Origin: a virus
Length of the DNA: 45,971 nt
Strand: one strand, 5' to 3'
IMG/VR virus record: IMGVR_UViG_3300042890_004538
Location: 1-45,971 of that record
The position numbers and the translations under genes are program-made. This document shows positions 1 to 7,082 of the stretch, piece after piece (position 1 is the stretch's first letter; the number at the start of each line of letters is the position of its first letter). The notes beneath the pieces were generated by a model, which was not told where the DNA came from, made no database searches, and was given only the letters and a program-made list of their open reading frames with translations.

Positions 1-7
1 TGTTTGA

Positions 8-15
8 CAAAGATA
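8..15 (-). promoter_or_regulatory. Promoter -7 box for a gene left of the window
   Basis: The minus strand reads TATCTTTG followed by TCAAACA. The same string, TATCTTTGTCAAACACA, recurs at the promoters near 1286 and 3253. The -33 position is weak here (TTAG instead of TTTG). It presumably drives a minus-strand gene outside the window. Confidence 0.5.
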
Positions 16-35
16 ATAAACTTATTTTGATATTC

Positions 36-191
36 CTAATTTTTTGTTGCTTTTTTTTCCATAAATTCTTTATGAAACTTTGTCAATGCTTTATCAGTCA
101 TTGTTGCAATCAAGAAAACTAGTGTTGCTTTGTTAGCATTAAGCACTTCTGCGTGCTTATAAATCTCTTGTAATAGTCTGTGTCTTCTCAT
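36..191 (-). CDS. Small hypothetical protein, 51 aa
   Basis: An ATG at 191-189 begins directly after the TAG stop of the upstream gene (194-192) and runs 51 codons to TAG at 38-36. The product starts MRRHRLLQEIYKHAEV, is basic and helical, and ends in a lysine-rich tail (EKKATKN). I do not recognise it. Its abutment to the upstream gene suggests co-translation. The promoter for the next gene to the left overlaps the region just beyond its end. Confidence 0.6.
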   Translation of the reverse strand: MRRHRLLQEIYKHAEVLNANKATLVFLIATMTDKALTKFHKEFMEKKATKN

Positions 192-569
192 CTAGTCTTC
201 TTTTAATTCAATGGCTCTTGTGCAACCATTTTGTTTAGCAAATAATGTAATGCTTTCGGGTTCAATTTCGTATTCACAACCAATATAGAACGTGGCTTCA
301 TCCAAGTTGTATAGGTCTGTTAGAGTTAAGTCATGTTTGGTTTCAAAACAACTTGCTATTTCGTCTTCGTCAAATTCTAATTCAACATCGATGCAATATC
401 TTTCTTCATCGTAATAAGACATTGTACAATCTAGGTAAAGACTTCTATCACCTTTCTTTAAGGTTAGGATACCCAAGTCATATAATCCTCTATCAATAGG
501 ACAATAGAATTGGATTGAGATTGATAACTGCAAATCTCCTTTTTCGAATGCTTGTAATACTGTATTCAT
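192..569 (-). CDS. Hypothetical acidic protein, 125 aa
   Basis: Unrecognised protein with beta-rich, acidic sequence (for example DVELEFDEDEI). The longest ORF begins with GTG at 599, but the first ATG is at 569 (MNTVLQAFEKGDLQ). The ATG is preferred because a probable -7 box (TACCTTTA, plus coordinates 615-622) lies 46 nt upstream, although GTG at 599 remains possible. The 51-aa gene follows immediately, so the two are probably one transcript. Confidence 0.65.
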   Translation of the reverse strand: MNTVLQAFEKGDLQLSISIQFYCPIDRGLYDLGILTLKKGDRSLYLDCTMSYYDEERYCIDVELEFDEDEIASCFETKHDLTLTDLYNLDEATFYIGCEYEIEPESITLFAKQNGCTRAIELKED

Positions 570-626
570 GGCTATAAAATTGTGTGGTTGGTAGACCACT
601 GGTTTAACATATTGTAAAGGTAATAC

Positions 627-663
627 AAATAATCCATATATGCAAGTGATATATGGATTATTT
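627..663 (-). terminator. AT-rich intrinsic terminator after the 193-aa gene
   Basis: Fifteen-base perfect inverted repeat (arms 627-641 and 649-663, loop 642-648) just downstream of the minus gene ending at 674. Its loop also supplies a TTG placed 20 nt before TACCTTTA, so terminator and next promoter may overlap. Confidence 0.6.
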
Positions 664-673
664 TTAAATTATT

Positions 674-1255
674 TTAATCTTGTGGAAAATCTAGAAATTC
701 TTCTTCTTCTTCCAACTTATCAAAGTATTCGATAAATTCTTCTTCTGTTGGTAGATTATCCAAAGGGTAAGATTTAATCATCTTGCAAGGGTGATACTGA
801 TTGTCACCTCTACGTTCAACAGTTTTAGTCAAATTAAAGAACCTATCATCTTTGGTTAATGGTTCATCATTAAAACCTTTATATACCTCAAAGGTGTTTT
901 TATCTAAGTCTACCACGTATGCCCATTCACAAAATAAGCTATCAGAAACAAACGTCTCTTGATTCACTAGCTTGGTTACTCTACCTTCATAAACTTCGTT
1001 TAAAATTTCAGCACCAGTATCTCTACTAATATAACCATGAGTATCTTTCCACTCAATCTTTTCTAACTTTTCAAGTTGTTTTTCAGTAAACCATTTCAAT
1101 TTGTCAACTTCCTCACCAAACTGTGATAGGTTGGCTTGTCTTAAGAAATTCAAGGCAATAACACCTTGTCCACTTGGATAACCATCCCATTGACCATATT
1201 GTGCTACTTTGGTTTTTTTGTTTTTGATTACGATTGTTACATTTCTAGTTCCCAT
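674..1255 (-). CDS. Hypothetical phage protein with YGQWDGYPSGQG motif, 193 aa
   Basis: The conserved N-terminal stretch VAQYGQWDGYPSGQG is one I associate with an uncharacterised protein found in many phages, with no known function. The longest ORF begins with TTG at 1288, but that codon lies inside the -7 promoter box. The ATG at 1255 (MGTRNVTIVI) is therefore chosen. The C-terminus is very acidic (KLEEEEEFLDFPQD). A strong hairpin terminator follows its stop. Confidence 0.75.
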   Translation of the reverse strand: MGTRNVTIVIKNKKTKVAQYGQWDGYPSGQGVIALNFLRQANLSQFGEEVDKLKWFTEKQLEKLEKIEWKDTHGYISRDTGAEILNEVYEGRVTKLVNQETFVSDSLFCEWAYVVDLDKNTFEVYKGFNDEPLTKDDRFFNLTKTVERRGDNQYHPCKMIKSYPLDNLPTEEEFIEYFDKLEEEEEFLDFPQD

Positions 1256-1285
1256 AATATTGGTTTTAATTATTAATGTGTTTGA

Positions 1286-1317
1286 CAAAGATATAAAACC
1301 TTTTTCGATATTCCAAA
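1286..1317 (-). promoter_or_regulatory. Bacteroidota-type promoter for the 193-aa gene
   Basis: Minus strand has TTTG (1317-1314), a 20-nt spacer, then TATCTTTG (1293-1286). The start ATG is at 1255. Confidence 0.75.
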
Positions 1318-1381
1318 TAAAAAATGAATTATTTTACTTTTTTTAATTATTTATTATATTTACTAATAAATACTAATAAAT

Positions 1382-1543
1382 ATGGAAACAACAAAGAAAG
1401 TAACAATCACACTTAAATTAGAAACTATTGAAAAATTGGATAACTACGCCAAATTAAACTCAATAAATAAATCAGCTTTGATTGATAAACTAATAAATAC
1501 TGAAATTAATTCAAAAGAAAATGGAACAAAAGAAGTGTGTTAA
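1382..1543 (+). CDS. Ribbon-helix-helix-like small protein, 53 aa
   Basis: Plus-strand ORF whose residues 7-42 read VTITLKLETIEKLDNYAKLN...ALIDKLINTEI. This is the beta strand plus two helices expected of a CopG/Arc-type ribbon-helix-helix DNA-binding domain. Its last 23 nt overlap the HNH endonuclease gene in another frame (ATG at 1521), so the two are probably one plus-strand transcript on an otherwise minus-strand genome. Inference: an autoregulator or DNA-binding partner of the endonuclease. It could also be a non-DNA-binding antitoxin-like protein. Confidence 0.6.
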   Translation: METTKKVTITLKLETIEKLDNYAKLNSINKSALIDKLINTEINSKENGTKEVC

Positions 1544-2180
1544 ATGTGATTTAGATTTAAATCTATGTGAGTTTACAACATCTAAAAACACTAAAGATGG
1601 TTTAAGAAATATGTGTAAAGAATGTGTTAGAATTAAAAATAAAGAATGGAGATTAAATAACCCAAATTATCGTAAAGAATATCGTAAAAATAATATAGAA
1701 CTATTGAATGTGAAAGATAAGAAATACTATGAGGATAATAAAGAAATAATCTTAGAAAAGAAAAAAACCTATAACGCTAAAAGTCGTGATTTAATTAATA
1801 AACAACAAAGAAAATATAGAAATGAAGTATTAAAGAAAAACCCTTTATTTATTGTATCAAGTGCAATAAGAGATTCAATCAGAGCAAGATTAAAATCTAA
1901 AAAACTAATTAAAATAACAAAAACTGAAACGATACTTGGTTGTTCATTCAGTGATTTTAAATTACACATAGAATCTAAATTTAAAGATTGGATGTCATGG
2001 GATAACTACGGTAACCCTAAAGATGGTGTGTACGAATTAAATAAGACATGGGATATAGACCACATTATTCCAATGTGTACTGCAATAACTGAAGATGATG
2101 TATATAGACTTAATCATTACACCAATCTTCAGCCATTATGTAGCTATGTTAATAGATTTATTAAAAAAGGTAATACATAA
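1521..2180 (+). CDS. HNH homing endonuclease, 219 aa
   Basis: N-terminal zinc ribbon (CVKCDLDLNLCEF ... CKECVRIK, residues 6-40), a lysine-rich helical linker, and a C-terminal HNH core (WDIDHIIPMCTA ... RLNHYTNLQPLC, about residues 170-207). This is the usual layout of free-standing phage homing endonucleases, which cleave DNA lacking the gene and spread it. It is one of few plus-strand genes and overlaps the RHH gene upstream. Its stop lies in a perfect hairpin shared with the convergent minus-strand gene ending at 2181. Confidence 0.85.
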   Translation: MEQKKCVKCDLDLNLCEFTTSKNTKDGLRNMCKECVRIKNKEWRLNNPNYRKEYRKNNIELLNVKDKKYYEDNKEIILEKKKTYNAKSRDLINKQQRKYRNEVLKKNPLFIVSSAIRDSIRARLKSKKLIKITKTETILGCSFSDFKLHIESKFKDWMSWDNYGNPKDGVYELNKTWDIDHIIPMCTAITEDDVYRLNHYTNLQPLCSYVNRFIKKGNT

Positions 2181-2193
2181 TTACCTTTTTTTA
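2161..2193. terminator. Bidirectional terminator between convergent genes
   Basis: Near-perfect inverted repeat with arms 2163-2174 (AAAAAAGGTAAT) and 2180-2191, loop ACATA. A/T tracts flank the GC part on both sides, so it can terminate both the HNH gene (stop 2178-2180) and the minus gene (stop 2183-2181). Both stop codons lie inside the hairpin. Confidence 0.75.
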
Positions 2194-2810
2194 ATAATTG
2201 TTTTTAATTTATTATCTAACGTTTTAATTGATGTTTGAATAGTTCGACATTCAGCTTCAGTTAAAACTATTTCTTCAGTTAACATCATTTTAATTAACCT
2301 AGAATTTAATATCATGTATATATTTTTCAATTTATTTATATCTAAAGCTGTTTTTTGTGCTATTGTTGATTTACCACCTTGTTTTTCAATATCTTTTAAT
2401 ATTTGTTGAGAACCATACCATTTTGGAAGTGTTTTTTCTTTTTTAACACTAGTAGGTTTTTCCACCTTATCCTCTGTGATTGGATTTTCGATTTCAATTA
2501 TTTCATCAACAACAACTTCACCAGAAACAACTTCATCAATAAAACCATTGCTAATAGCTACACCACCAAACCCAATATATTTGTTGATATAACGTTTTGT
2601 TGGTAATATGATTCCTTCAAAGATTTCAAGTAATAATTCTTTGGTCTCTTTGTTAAGTTCATTGTCTTTAGCAATTGTTCTTATCATATTGAATGATATC
2701 TTGATTTCTTCTTTGAAGATATCAGATAAAATGTCATCACTTTCGATAACAGCAAGAGTAATCATTTCATCATACTCTAATTCAGCTAATTTTTTAATCT
2801 CTGTACTCAT
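2181..2810 (-). CDS. Hypothetical protein, 209 aa
   Basis: Unrecognised, helix-rich protein. Residues 1-75 are helical, then comes a Gly/Val-rich patch (YIGFGGVAISNGF), an acidic/proline linker, and a C-terminal region containing LPKWYGSQQILKDIEKQGGKSTIAQKTALD that may be a small helical DNA-binding unit. The ORF can be extended upstream to 2876, but a -7 box (TACCTTTG) sits at 2842-2835. The ATG at 2810 (MSTEIKKLAELEYDE) is therefore taken as the start. Confidence 0.65.
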   Translation of the reverse strand: MSTEIKKLAELEYDEMITLAVIESDDILSDIFKEEIKISFNMIRTIAKDNELNKETKELLLEIFEGIILPTKRYINKYIGFGGVAISNGFIDEVVSGEVVVDEIIEIENPITEDKVEKPTSVKKEKTLPKWYGSQQILKDIEKQGGKSTIAQKTALDINKLKNIYMILNSRLIKMMLTEEIVLTEAECRTIQTSIKTLDNKLKTIIKKR

Positions 2811-2834
2811 GGTCTTTTGTATTAATGTGTTTAA

Positions 2835-2842
2835 CAAAGGTA
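2835..2842 (-). promoter_or_regulatory. Promoter -7 box for the 209-aa gene
   Basis: Minus strand TACCTTTG followed by TTAAACACATTAAT, closely matching the sequence after the -7 boxes near 1286 and 3253. The -33 element is degenerate. Confidence 0.6.
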
Positions 2843-2879
2843 ATAAACTTATTTTGATTTTCCTAATAAAAATCAAAAT

Positions 2880-3227
2880 TTATTTACCACCATTTAAAAT
2901 TTCTTCTTTAACTTTATCATTTTTAGCGAATAAGACTTTGTGATGTTTTTTAAGTTCGTTTATCTTTGCTCTAAGCATATCACAAGTTGACCTAACTATA
3001 AGGTCTTCAATTTTTAAATCTCTTCGTCTTGCTAAGATTACTTTTACTTCTTTCATAAAAGAGTGTGATTCAGATACGTGTTTAATATCCGTACCCTCTA
3101 CAGTGTGATACCATTTAGATAATGATTTATCAATTTCACTGCGTTCTTGGTTTATCTTTTTAGATAACTCTTCTAATTCATCAAATTGTTTAATGAATGA
3201 TTCTACTAATTTTACAACTGGGTTCAT
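2880..3227 (-). CDS. Hypothetical coiled-coil protein, 115 aa
   Basis: Charged, almost entirely helical protein with heptad-like Leu/Ile spacing (for example FIKQFDELEELSKKINQE near residues 11-28). No recognised domain. ATG at 3227, preceded by a full promoter match at 3253-3284. It is head-to-head with the orphan plus-strand promoter at 3295-3325. Confidence 0.65.
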   Translation of the reverse strand: MNPVVKLVESFIKQFDELEELSKKINQERSEIDKSLSKWYHTVEGTDIKHVSESHSFMKEVKVILARRRDLKIEDLIVRSTCDMLRAKINELKKHHKVLFAKNDKVKEEILNGGK

Positions 3228-3252
3228 ATGGTATGTGTTTAAATGTGTTTGA

Positions 3253-3284
3253 CAAAGATATATAATCTTTTTTAAAAAAACAAA
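3253..3284 (-). promoter_or_regulatory. Bacteroidota-type promoter for the 115-aa gene
   Basis: Minus strand TTTG (3284-3281), 20-nt spacer, TATCTTTG (3260-3253), followed by TCAAACACATTT, the same downstream string as the promoters at 1286 and 8. Confidence 0.8.
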
Positions 3285-3294
3285 TTTATTTTAC

Positions 3295-3325
3295 TTGTTT
3301 ATTTAAAATCTTTTTCATACCTTTG
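3295..3325 (+). promoter_or_regulatory. Orphan plus-strand promoter
   Basis: TTG (3295-3297), 20-nt spacer, TACCTTTG (3318-3325), the same spacing as the minus-strand promoters. No ordinary plus-strand gene follows. Downstream lie hairpins and a 35-codon ORF (see next entry). Confidence 0.65.
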
Positions 3326-3330
3326 CTAAA

Positions 3331-3483
3331 CCAAAACACAAACCGTAGTTTAACCAACTACATTTTATTGTAGCCATGCAACCCAACGCTCTTATGAGTG
3401 CTTGGGGTTTTGTCGTTGTACCAATCCCAATGGAAATTATTAGACATAAAAAAAACCCCGAAGGAATCGAGGTTTTATATTAG
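3331..3483 (+). ncRNA. Candidate plus-strand small RNA or 35-codon mRNA
   Basis: From the predicted start near 3331 the sequence can form mutually exclusive hairpins, because CTAC at 3358-3361 pairs with GTAG at 3345-3348 or at 3370-3373. A stronger hairpin follows (3382-3408, CCCAA.CGCTC with GAGTG.CTTGGG) running into GGTTTT. The same RNA also carries an ATG ORF, 3376-3483, encoding 35 aa beginning MQPNALMSAWGFVVVPIPME. Both readings are inference from sequence alone. Confidence 0.4.
3448..3476 (-). terminator. Intrinsic terminator after the 102-aa gene
   Basis: Minus strand AAAACCTCG, 7-nt loop, CGGGGTTTT (arms 3468-3476 and 3452-3460, one G-T pair), followed by a T run to 3448. It follows the minus gene ending at 3480 and can also form on the plus strand. 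Confidence 0.75.
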
Positions 3484-3788
3484 TTTAAGTTTAATGATGT
3501 TCGAATGTTTGCAATTTGTTCGTCATTGAATTGGTATAAAGAACCCTCATCGTTGGCATCTTGGTGTAACATTTTACCAAATAGAGACCTATTGACACCA
3601 GTTGGGTCATCGCTCCAACCAAGTGCATCTTTCATAACACCAACTTGAGATGGTGCTAAATCTTTACTCAAAGCATTACGTATATCTGCGTAATCTTTTT
3701 TGATATTTTTATCGTTAGATGTGTTTTCAGCTTCATCTATCGGCAATAATGCTTCTCTTAATAGTTGTTTTATATAATTTTTTTTCAT
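3480..3788 (-). CDS. Hypothetical protein with N-terminal LLREAL tag, 102 aa
   Basis: Residues 1-17 read MKKNYIKQLLREALLPI, a basic amphipathic peptide closely resembling the start of the 360-aa protein at 41703-42785 (MLRNIIREALAF). The rest is helical and unrecognised. Upstream lies the GATATTTATTA...TATAAA late-type motif (3799-3818) instead of the usual -33/-7 promoter, and a strong terminator follows. Inference: a late, perhaps capsid-internal protein whose N-terminus acts as a packaging signal. This is not proven. Confidence 0.65.
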   Translation of the reverse strand: MKKNYIKQLLREALLPIDEAENTSNDKNIKKDYADIRNALSKDLAPSQVGVMKDALGWSDDPTGVNRSLFGKMLHQDANDEGSLYQFNDEQIANIRTSLNLN

Positions 3789-3798
3789 CGTTTAAATT

Positions 3799-3818
3799 GC
3801 TTTATACTAATAAATATC
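3799..3818 (-). promoter_or_regulatory. Late-type promoter motif
   Basis: Minus strand GATATTTATTAGTATAAAGC, 11 nt before the ATG at 3788. Same motif as upstream of the genes starting at 6567, 9328, 14051, 42785 and 44219. Confidence 0.5.
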
Positions 3819-3840
3819 ATGATTAAATAAAAAAAGTCAC

Positions 3841-3862
3841 CATGTACACAAAAGTGTACATG
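3841..3862 (-). terminator. Perfect 9-bp hairpin, repeated sequence
   Basis: CATGTACAC-AAAA-GTGTACATG. On the minus strand it follows the gene ending at 3873 and is trailed by GGTGAC then seven T, so it may terminate. The same 19 nt occur inside the coding gene at 4278-4296, so it may instead be a protein-binding site. Confidence 0.5.
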
Positions 3863-3872
3863 AGTATATTCA

Positions 3873-4229
3873 TTATTTGTTTAATTTAGTTGAATCATTT
3901 AATATAGCTGATAAGTATGGATATTCATTATCCATCAAATTATTCAAGTCTTTGGTCGTTAATTCTAATTCAACACCAGTTTCTTCATATAATTTGTATC
4001 TTATATCAGCTATCTGATTATTTAAAATTATTGCTTGTTCATCAGCCCATTTGTCAAATATACTCATCAATTCATCCTCATCAATATCGAAAATAACACG
4101 TATAGATGCCATGGCATCTTTAAGTCCAACTTCAACATTATCAATTTTATCATATAATTTATACGACACATAAGTTGACAATGTGAATTTATATTGTTTG
4201 TTTAAATATCTAAGTATTATCTTGTTCAT
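3873..4229 (-). CDS. Hypothetical protein, 118 aa, related to the 207-aa gene at 19427
   Basis: Starts MNKIILRYLNKQYKFTLSTYVSYKLYD and contains VIFDIDEDELMSIFDKWADEQ. The protein at 19427-20050 has the same order of motifs (MEKFIHNYLSQTYVLELTS ... TIFFLTEEELKPIIFSWAKTL), suggesting a shared N-terminal domain. ATG at 4229 overlaps the end of the upstream 99-aa gene by 20 nt. The longer ORF starts with TTG and is not used. The operon is sigma factor, 99-aa protein, this gene. Function unknown; possibly a structural or assembly-related domain, given the capsid-like motif in the longer relative. Confidence 0.65.
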   Translation of the reverse strand: MNKIILRYLNKQYKFTLSTYVSYKLYDKIDNVEVGLKDAMASIRVIFDIDEDELMSIFDKWADEQAIILNNQIADIRYKLYEETGVELELTTKDLNNLMDNEYPYLSAILNDSTKLNK

Positions 4230-4509
4230 AATCAAAATTTAATTTGTATTGTAATTCTCTTAATTTGATGACTTCTTCATGTACACAAAAGTGTACTGCA
4301 TCATTAGCAATGACTTTATCAACCAAAAAAACATTTGATAAATACTTTACCAATGAATCACAATCAACGTCTTTATTACAACTCTTTTCATTGATTGAAA
4401 ATTTAATCTTTTTATTATTTTTAGGATATAAATTTTGTATTTTATATATCCTAAAATGCTTACCAATATATTTGGTAAGCATTTTTATTTTTACATCATC
4501 GCTTTTCAT
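4210..4509 (-). CDS. Hypothetical protein, 99 aa
   Basis: Unrecognised basic protein, second gene of the sigma-factor operon. It contains an internal copy (4278-4296) of the palindrome found downstream at 3841-3859, here encoding VHFCVH. Cysteines in SCNKDVDCD and FCVHEE could bind metal but do not form a clear pattern. Confidence 0.6.
   Translation of the reverse strand: MKSDDVKIKMLTKYIGKHFRIYKIQNLYPKNNKKIKFSINEKSCNKDVDCDSLVKYLSNVFLVDKVIANDAVHFCVHEEVIKLRELQYKLNFDYEQDNT
4278..4296. repeat. Second copy of a 19-nt palindromic repeat
   Basis: Identical to 3841-3859 (CATGTACACAAAAGTGTAC) but inside the 99-aa coding sequence, about 430 bp away. The core GTACACAAAAGTGTAC is a perfect dyad. Confidence 0.75.
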
Positions 4510-4512
4510 AAT

Positions 4513-5415
4513 TTAAAAATTAAAATGTTCTTTCAATTCAGAATTTTCTAATTTGTCTTTAAGTTTTTTAAGACTTTTTTCTTTGATTTGACGAACCATC
4601 TCACGAGTTACGTTTATACCTTCTTCAGCACCAATTTCAGCTAATGTCATTGGTAAGTTACCATCTAAACCATAATAAGCCACTATGATTCTTTTTTCTC
4701 TAACTTTCAAAGTATTTAGTAATCTTTCAACCTCTAGTTTTATGTCTAACTTATTAACCAAATGGTCAGTATCGTCATAACCATCACCACTAATCAAGTC
4801 ACCCAAAACAGAACCACCTTCATCATCACCAATTTGTCTATCCAAAGAGTCCATACTGTAAGTAGTTAAGACATCTAAGAACTCTAAATTGTCATCTGAT
4901 ATCTCACCATCAAATTCTTCAATAACTTCTTTTATGTCGATGTTACGACATTCTCTTTGTTCTAACTCATTTACTTTTTTATCTAATTTAGATAAATTAC
5001 CAATCTTGTTTGCTGGTAAACGAACCATTCTACCATTGTTAGATAGGTGTTCCATAATTATTTTTCTAATCCACCAAACAGCATAAGAAATAAATTTTAT
5101 TTTTTTACCATTTTTGTTTAGATTATCTGGGTCAAACTTTTGTGCAGCTTTTATTAAACCAATGTTACCCTCATTGATTAAATCCGATAAAGGATTGTTA
5201 AATGAAGTATAATGCTTCGCAACACTAACCACAAATCTTAAATTTGCTTCAACTAACTCAAGTCTAGCTTTTTCATCACCACTAAATGCTTTTTTAGCTA
5301 ATTCATACTCATACTCTGGTGTTAATAAATCAATAGTTGATAAACTCTTAAGGTATTGATTTAATGAATTAGAATCTCTGTTAGTTACTTTGTTTGTGAT
5401 TTTTAAATTTCTCAT
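4513..5415 (-). CDS. RpoD-like sigma-70 family factor, 300 aa
   Basis: Directs RNA polymerase to promoters. The N-terminus MRNLKITNKVTNRDSNSLNQYL matches the start of Bacteroidota primary sigma factors. Region 1.2/2 is clear (LVEANLRFVVSVAKHY, INEGNIGLIKAAQKFD, KFISYAVWWIRKIIMEHL, about residues 57-130), as is region 3 (RLPANKIGNLSKLDKKV) and region 4 with its helix-turn-helix (TLAEIGAEEGINVTREMVRQIKEKSLKKLK). A short insertion (NLNKNGKKI) lies in region 2.3. ATG at 5415 is chosen over the 5487 ORF start because the promoter lies at 5457-5487. Inference: a host-type sigma used to redirect transcription, perhaps at the TATAAA-type motif. Confidence 0.93.
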   Translation of the reverse strand: MRNLKITNKVTNRDSNSLNQYLKSLSTIDLLTPEYEYELAKKAFSGDEKARLELVEANLRFVVSVAKHYTSFNNPLSDLINEGNIGLIKAAQKFDPDNLNKNGKKIKFISYAVWWIRKIIMEHLSNNGRMVRLPANKIGNLSKLDKKVNELEQRECRNIDIKEVIEEFDGEISDDNLEFLDVLTTYSMDSLDRQIGDDEGGSVLGDLISGDGYDDTDHLVNKLDIKLEVERLLNTLKVREKRIIVAYYGLDGNLPMTLAEIGAEEGINVTREMVRQIKEKSLKKLKDKLENSELKEHFNF

Positions 5416-5456
5416 AGTATAATTTGTATTTTTAGTGTTAATAATTCTTAAGAGTT

Positions 5457-5487
5457 CAAAGGTAATACATTTTTTTATTAAATGCAA
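5457..5487 (-). promoter_or_regulatory. Bacteroidota-type promoter for the sigma-factor operon
   Basis: Minus strand TTG (5487-5485), 20-nt spacer, TACCTTTG (5464-5457). The ATG is 42 nt further on. Confidence 0.8.
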
Positions 5488-5493
5488 CTATTT

Positions 5494-6567
5494 TTATAGG
5501 TTTCTTTCAGATTCTCGTTTTAAATCTTTTTCTTTGATTGAATTTCTGTAATCTTGGTATGTTTTGTAAATAAAACTTCTACTAAATTTATTCATTTTTA
5601 TTATTTCTGTAGGTATAACACCACTTTCAAATAAATTATTGCATTCATGCCTCATTCGGGTTTCTTTATCGATTTTAATTTCTTTTTTTAAATTAACTCT
5701 ATCCCATTTACGGCTTAATAAAGGTAAATTTAATTGGTTTGCCTTTATTTTTATTTTTTTCATTATTTGATGTTTGGTTAATTGTACTATTGCTAAACCA
5801 TCAGAATTAATTCTACCATGATTAAAATCATTATTGGAAAGTTCACTAACCATTTTATTTAAATTGTATAACCAACTATTATGACATTTAATGGTTAAAT
5901 AACCTTTAGTGTTGATACAACCATCACCATCAATAAACCCAATGATAAAACTAAAAAACGAATCACCAAATAATTTTGATAAATCACAAGGGTTATGTGT
6001 TTTATCATTTGATACACTTAATAAATCATCTAACTCATTTTTTATTTCACCATAACCTATACTAATACTTGGTTTAACCAACTTTTCTTTATATTCAACA
6101 AAGGTAGCAAATTTTTTTAAATGTTCCAAATCTTTCACACCTAAATTTATCTGAATTTGTTTTGTTTTACTAAAATGACCATCAGCCATTATAAAACCTA
6201 ACCAATAATAAGCTTCATTACTACCATTTATAATTTTAAAAGAATTTGCAGTCAATATATTTCTATTTATTTTAAGTTTATAAGCTCTATTCTGTATCGA
6301 GGACCAACTACGTTTTAAATAAATCATTATTTTTTCCTTTTCCAATTGAGGATAATTATAGTGCAAATATTCATCTTCATTAGTTGACCAAATTTTAACA
6401 TCTTTACCTTTTATATTAACATTAACCTTCTTTAAACCTAATTTACTTGCACGACTAGTTATACTTGACCAACTACGTTTTAATACACATATTAAATCTT
6501 CTTTTTTACCATGATAATATTCATTTTTCAAATAATCATCATCAGTTTTTAACCATTCTTTTCTCAT
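5494..6567 (-). CDS. LAGLIDADG homing endonuclease with two SANT/Myb-like repeats, 357 aa
   Basis: Two N-terminal repeats of about 45 aa each end in RSWSSI(T/Q)xRAxKL (residues 4-50 and 58-102), a SANT/Myb-like or HTH DNA-binding unit. They are followed by two LAGLIDADG-type motifs, YWLGFIMADGHF and FIIGFIDGDGCI, each supplying one catalytic Asp. The protein is therefore a single-chain homing endonuclease. The longest ORF starts with TTG at 6612. The ATG at 6567 is used because the late-type motif (6575-6591) lies just before it. It is inserted between the smpB and sigma genes. Confidence 0.88.
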   Translation of the reverse strand: MRKEWLKTDDDYLKNEYYHGKKEDLICVLKRSWSSITSRASKLGLKKVNVNIKGKDVKIWSTNEDEYLHYNYPQLEKEKIMIYLKRSWSSIQNRAYKLKINRNILTANSFKIINGSNEAYYWLGFIMADGHFSKTKQIQINLGVKDLEHLKKFATFVEYKEKLVKPSISIGYGEIKNELDDLLSVSNDKTHNPCDLSKLFGDSFFSFIIGFIDGDGCINTKGYLTIKCHNSWLYNLNKMVSELSNNDFNHGRINSDGLAIVQLTKHQIMKKIKIKANQLNLPLLSRKWDRVNLKKEIKIDKETRMRHECNNLFESGVIPTEIIKMNKFSRSFIYKTYQDYRNSIKEKDLKRESERNL

Positions 6568-6574
6568 ATAAATT

Positions 6575-6591
6575 GTTTTATAATAAATATC
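6575..6591 (-). promoter_or_regulatory. Late-type promoter motif
   Basis: Minus strand GATATTTATTATAAAAC directly before the ATG at 6567, nearly identical to the one at 9353-9370. Confidence 0.5.
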
Positions 6592-6612
6592 AAGGTATAC
6601 ATTAAAAGACAA

Positions 6613-7053
6613 TTATAAACTACTTTTTATGTCTCTATCTAGGTCTCTAAGTTTAATTGTTTGTTTTTTATCATATAGGTTTTTACCTTTAGCTAAACCA
6701 ATTTCAACCTTAACAAAACCAGTGTCAGATAATATAATCTCCAACGGAACAATAGTCAACCCTTTTTGTGAAATATTTTCTTGTAATTTAACTATTTCTT
6801 TTTTCTTCATTAAAAGCTTTCTATCTCTAGTTGGATTATGGTTGTTATGCTTACCACCTTCTTTGTGTTCAGTGATGTGCATACCCTTGATGAAAATCTC
6901 ACCATTACTAATAAAACAGTACGCTTCAACTATAGAAACTTTACTACCTCTAATAGATTTAACTTCTGAACCCACCAATTGAATACCAGCCATGTGTTTT
7001 TCAAGTATTTCATACTCAAAGTATGCACGTTTATTCTTACTTATCGATTTCAT
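6613..7053 (-). CDS. smpB: SsrA-binding protein SmpB, 146 aa
   Basis: SmpB binds tmRNA and brings it to stalled ribosomes for trans-translation. The full family signature is present: NKRAYFEYEILEKHMAGIQLVGSEVKS at the N-terminus, the central NHNPTRDRKLLM, and GLAKGKNLYDKKQTIKLRDLDRDIK at the C-terminus, whose tail enters the decoding site. Length is normal. It follows coaE (7083) by 29 nt under the promoter at 7715-7745. No tmRNA gene was found in the window, so it either uses host tmRNA or the phage tmRNA lies elsewhere. SmpB in a phage is uncommon. Confidence 0.95.
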   Translation of the reverse strand: MKSISKNKRAYFEYEILEKHMAGIQLVGSEVKSIRGSKVSIVEAYCFISNGEIFIKGMHITEHKEGGKHNNHNPTRDRKLLMKKKEIVKLQENISQKGLTIVPLEIILSDTGFVKVEIGLAKGKNLYDKKQTIKLRDLDRDIKSSL

Positions 7054-7082
7054 TTGTTTGTATAATTAATAATGATAATATT

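Noticed and set aside
3872-3873. 16-aa ORF (MNILMYTFVYMVTFFI) after the 118-aa gene
   Set aside because: It starts by a TAATG overlap but is very short and consists mostly of the palindromic repeat.
5494-6567. Group I or II intron carrying the LAGLIDADG gene
   Set aside because: The neighbouring smpB and sigma genes are each intact, so the gene is free-standing and does not lie within an interrupted coding sequence.
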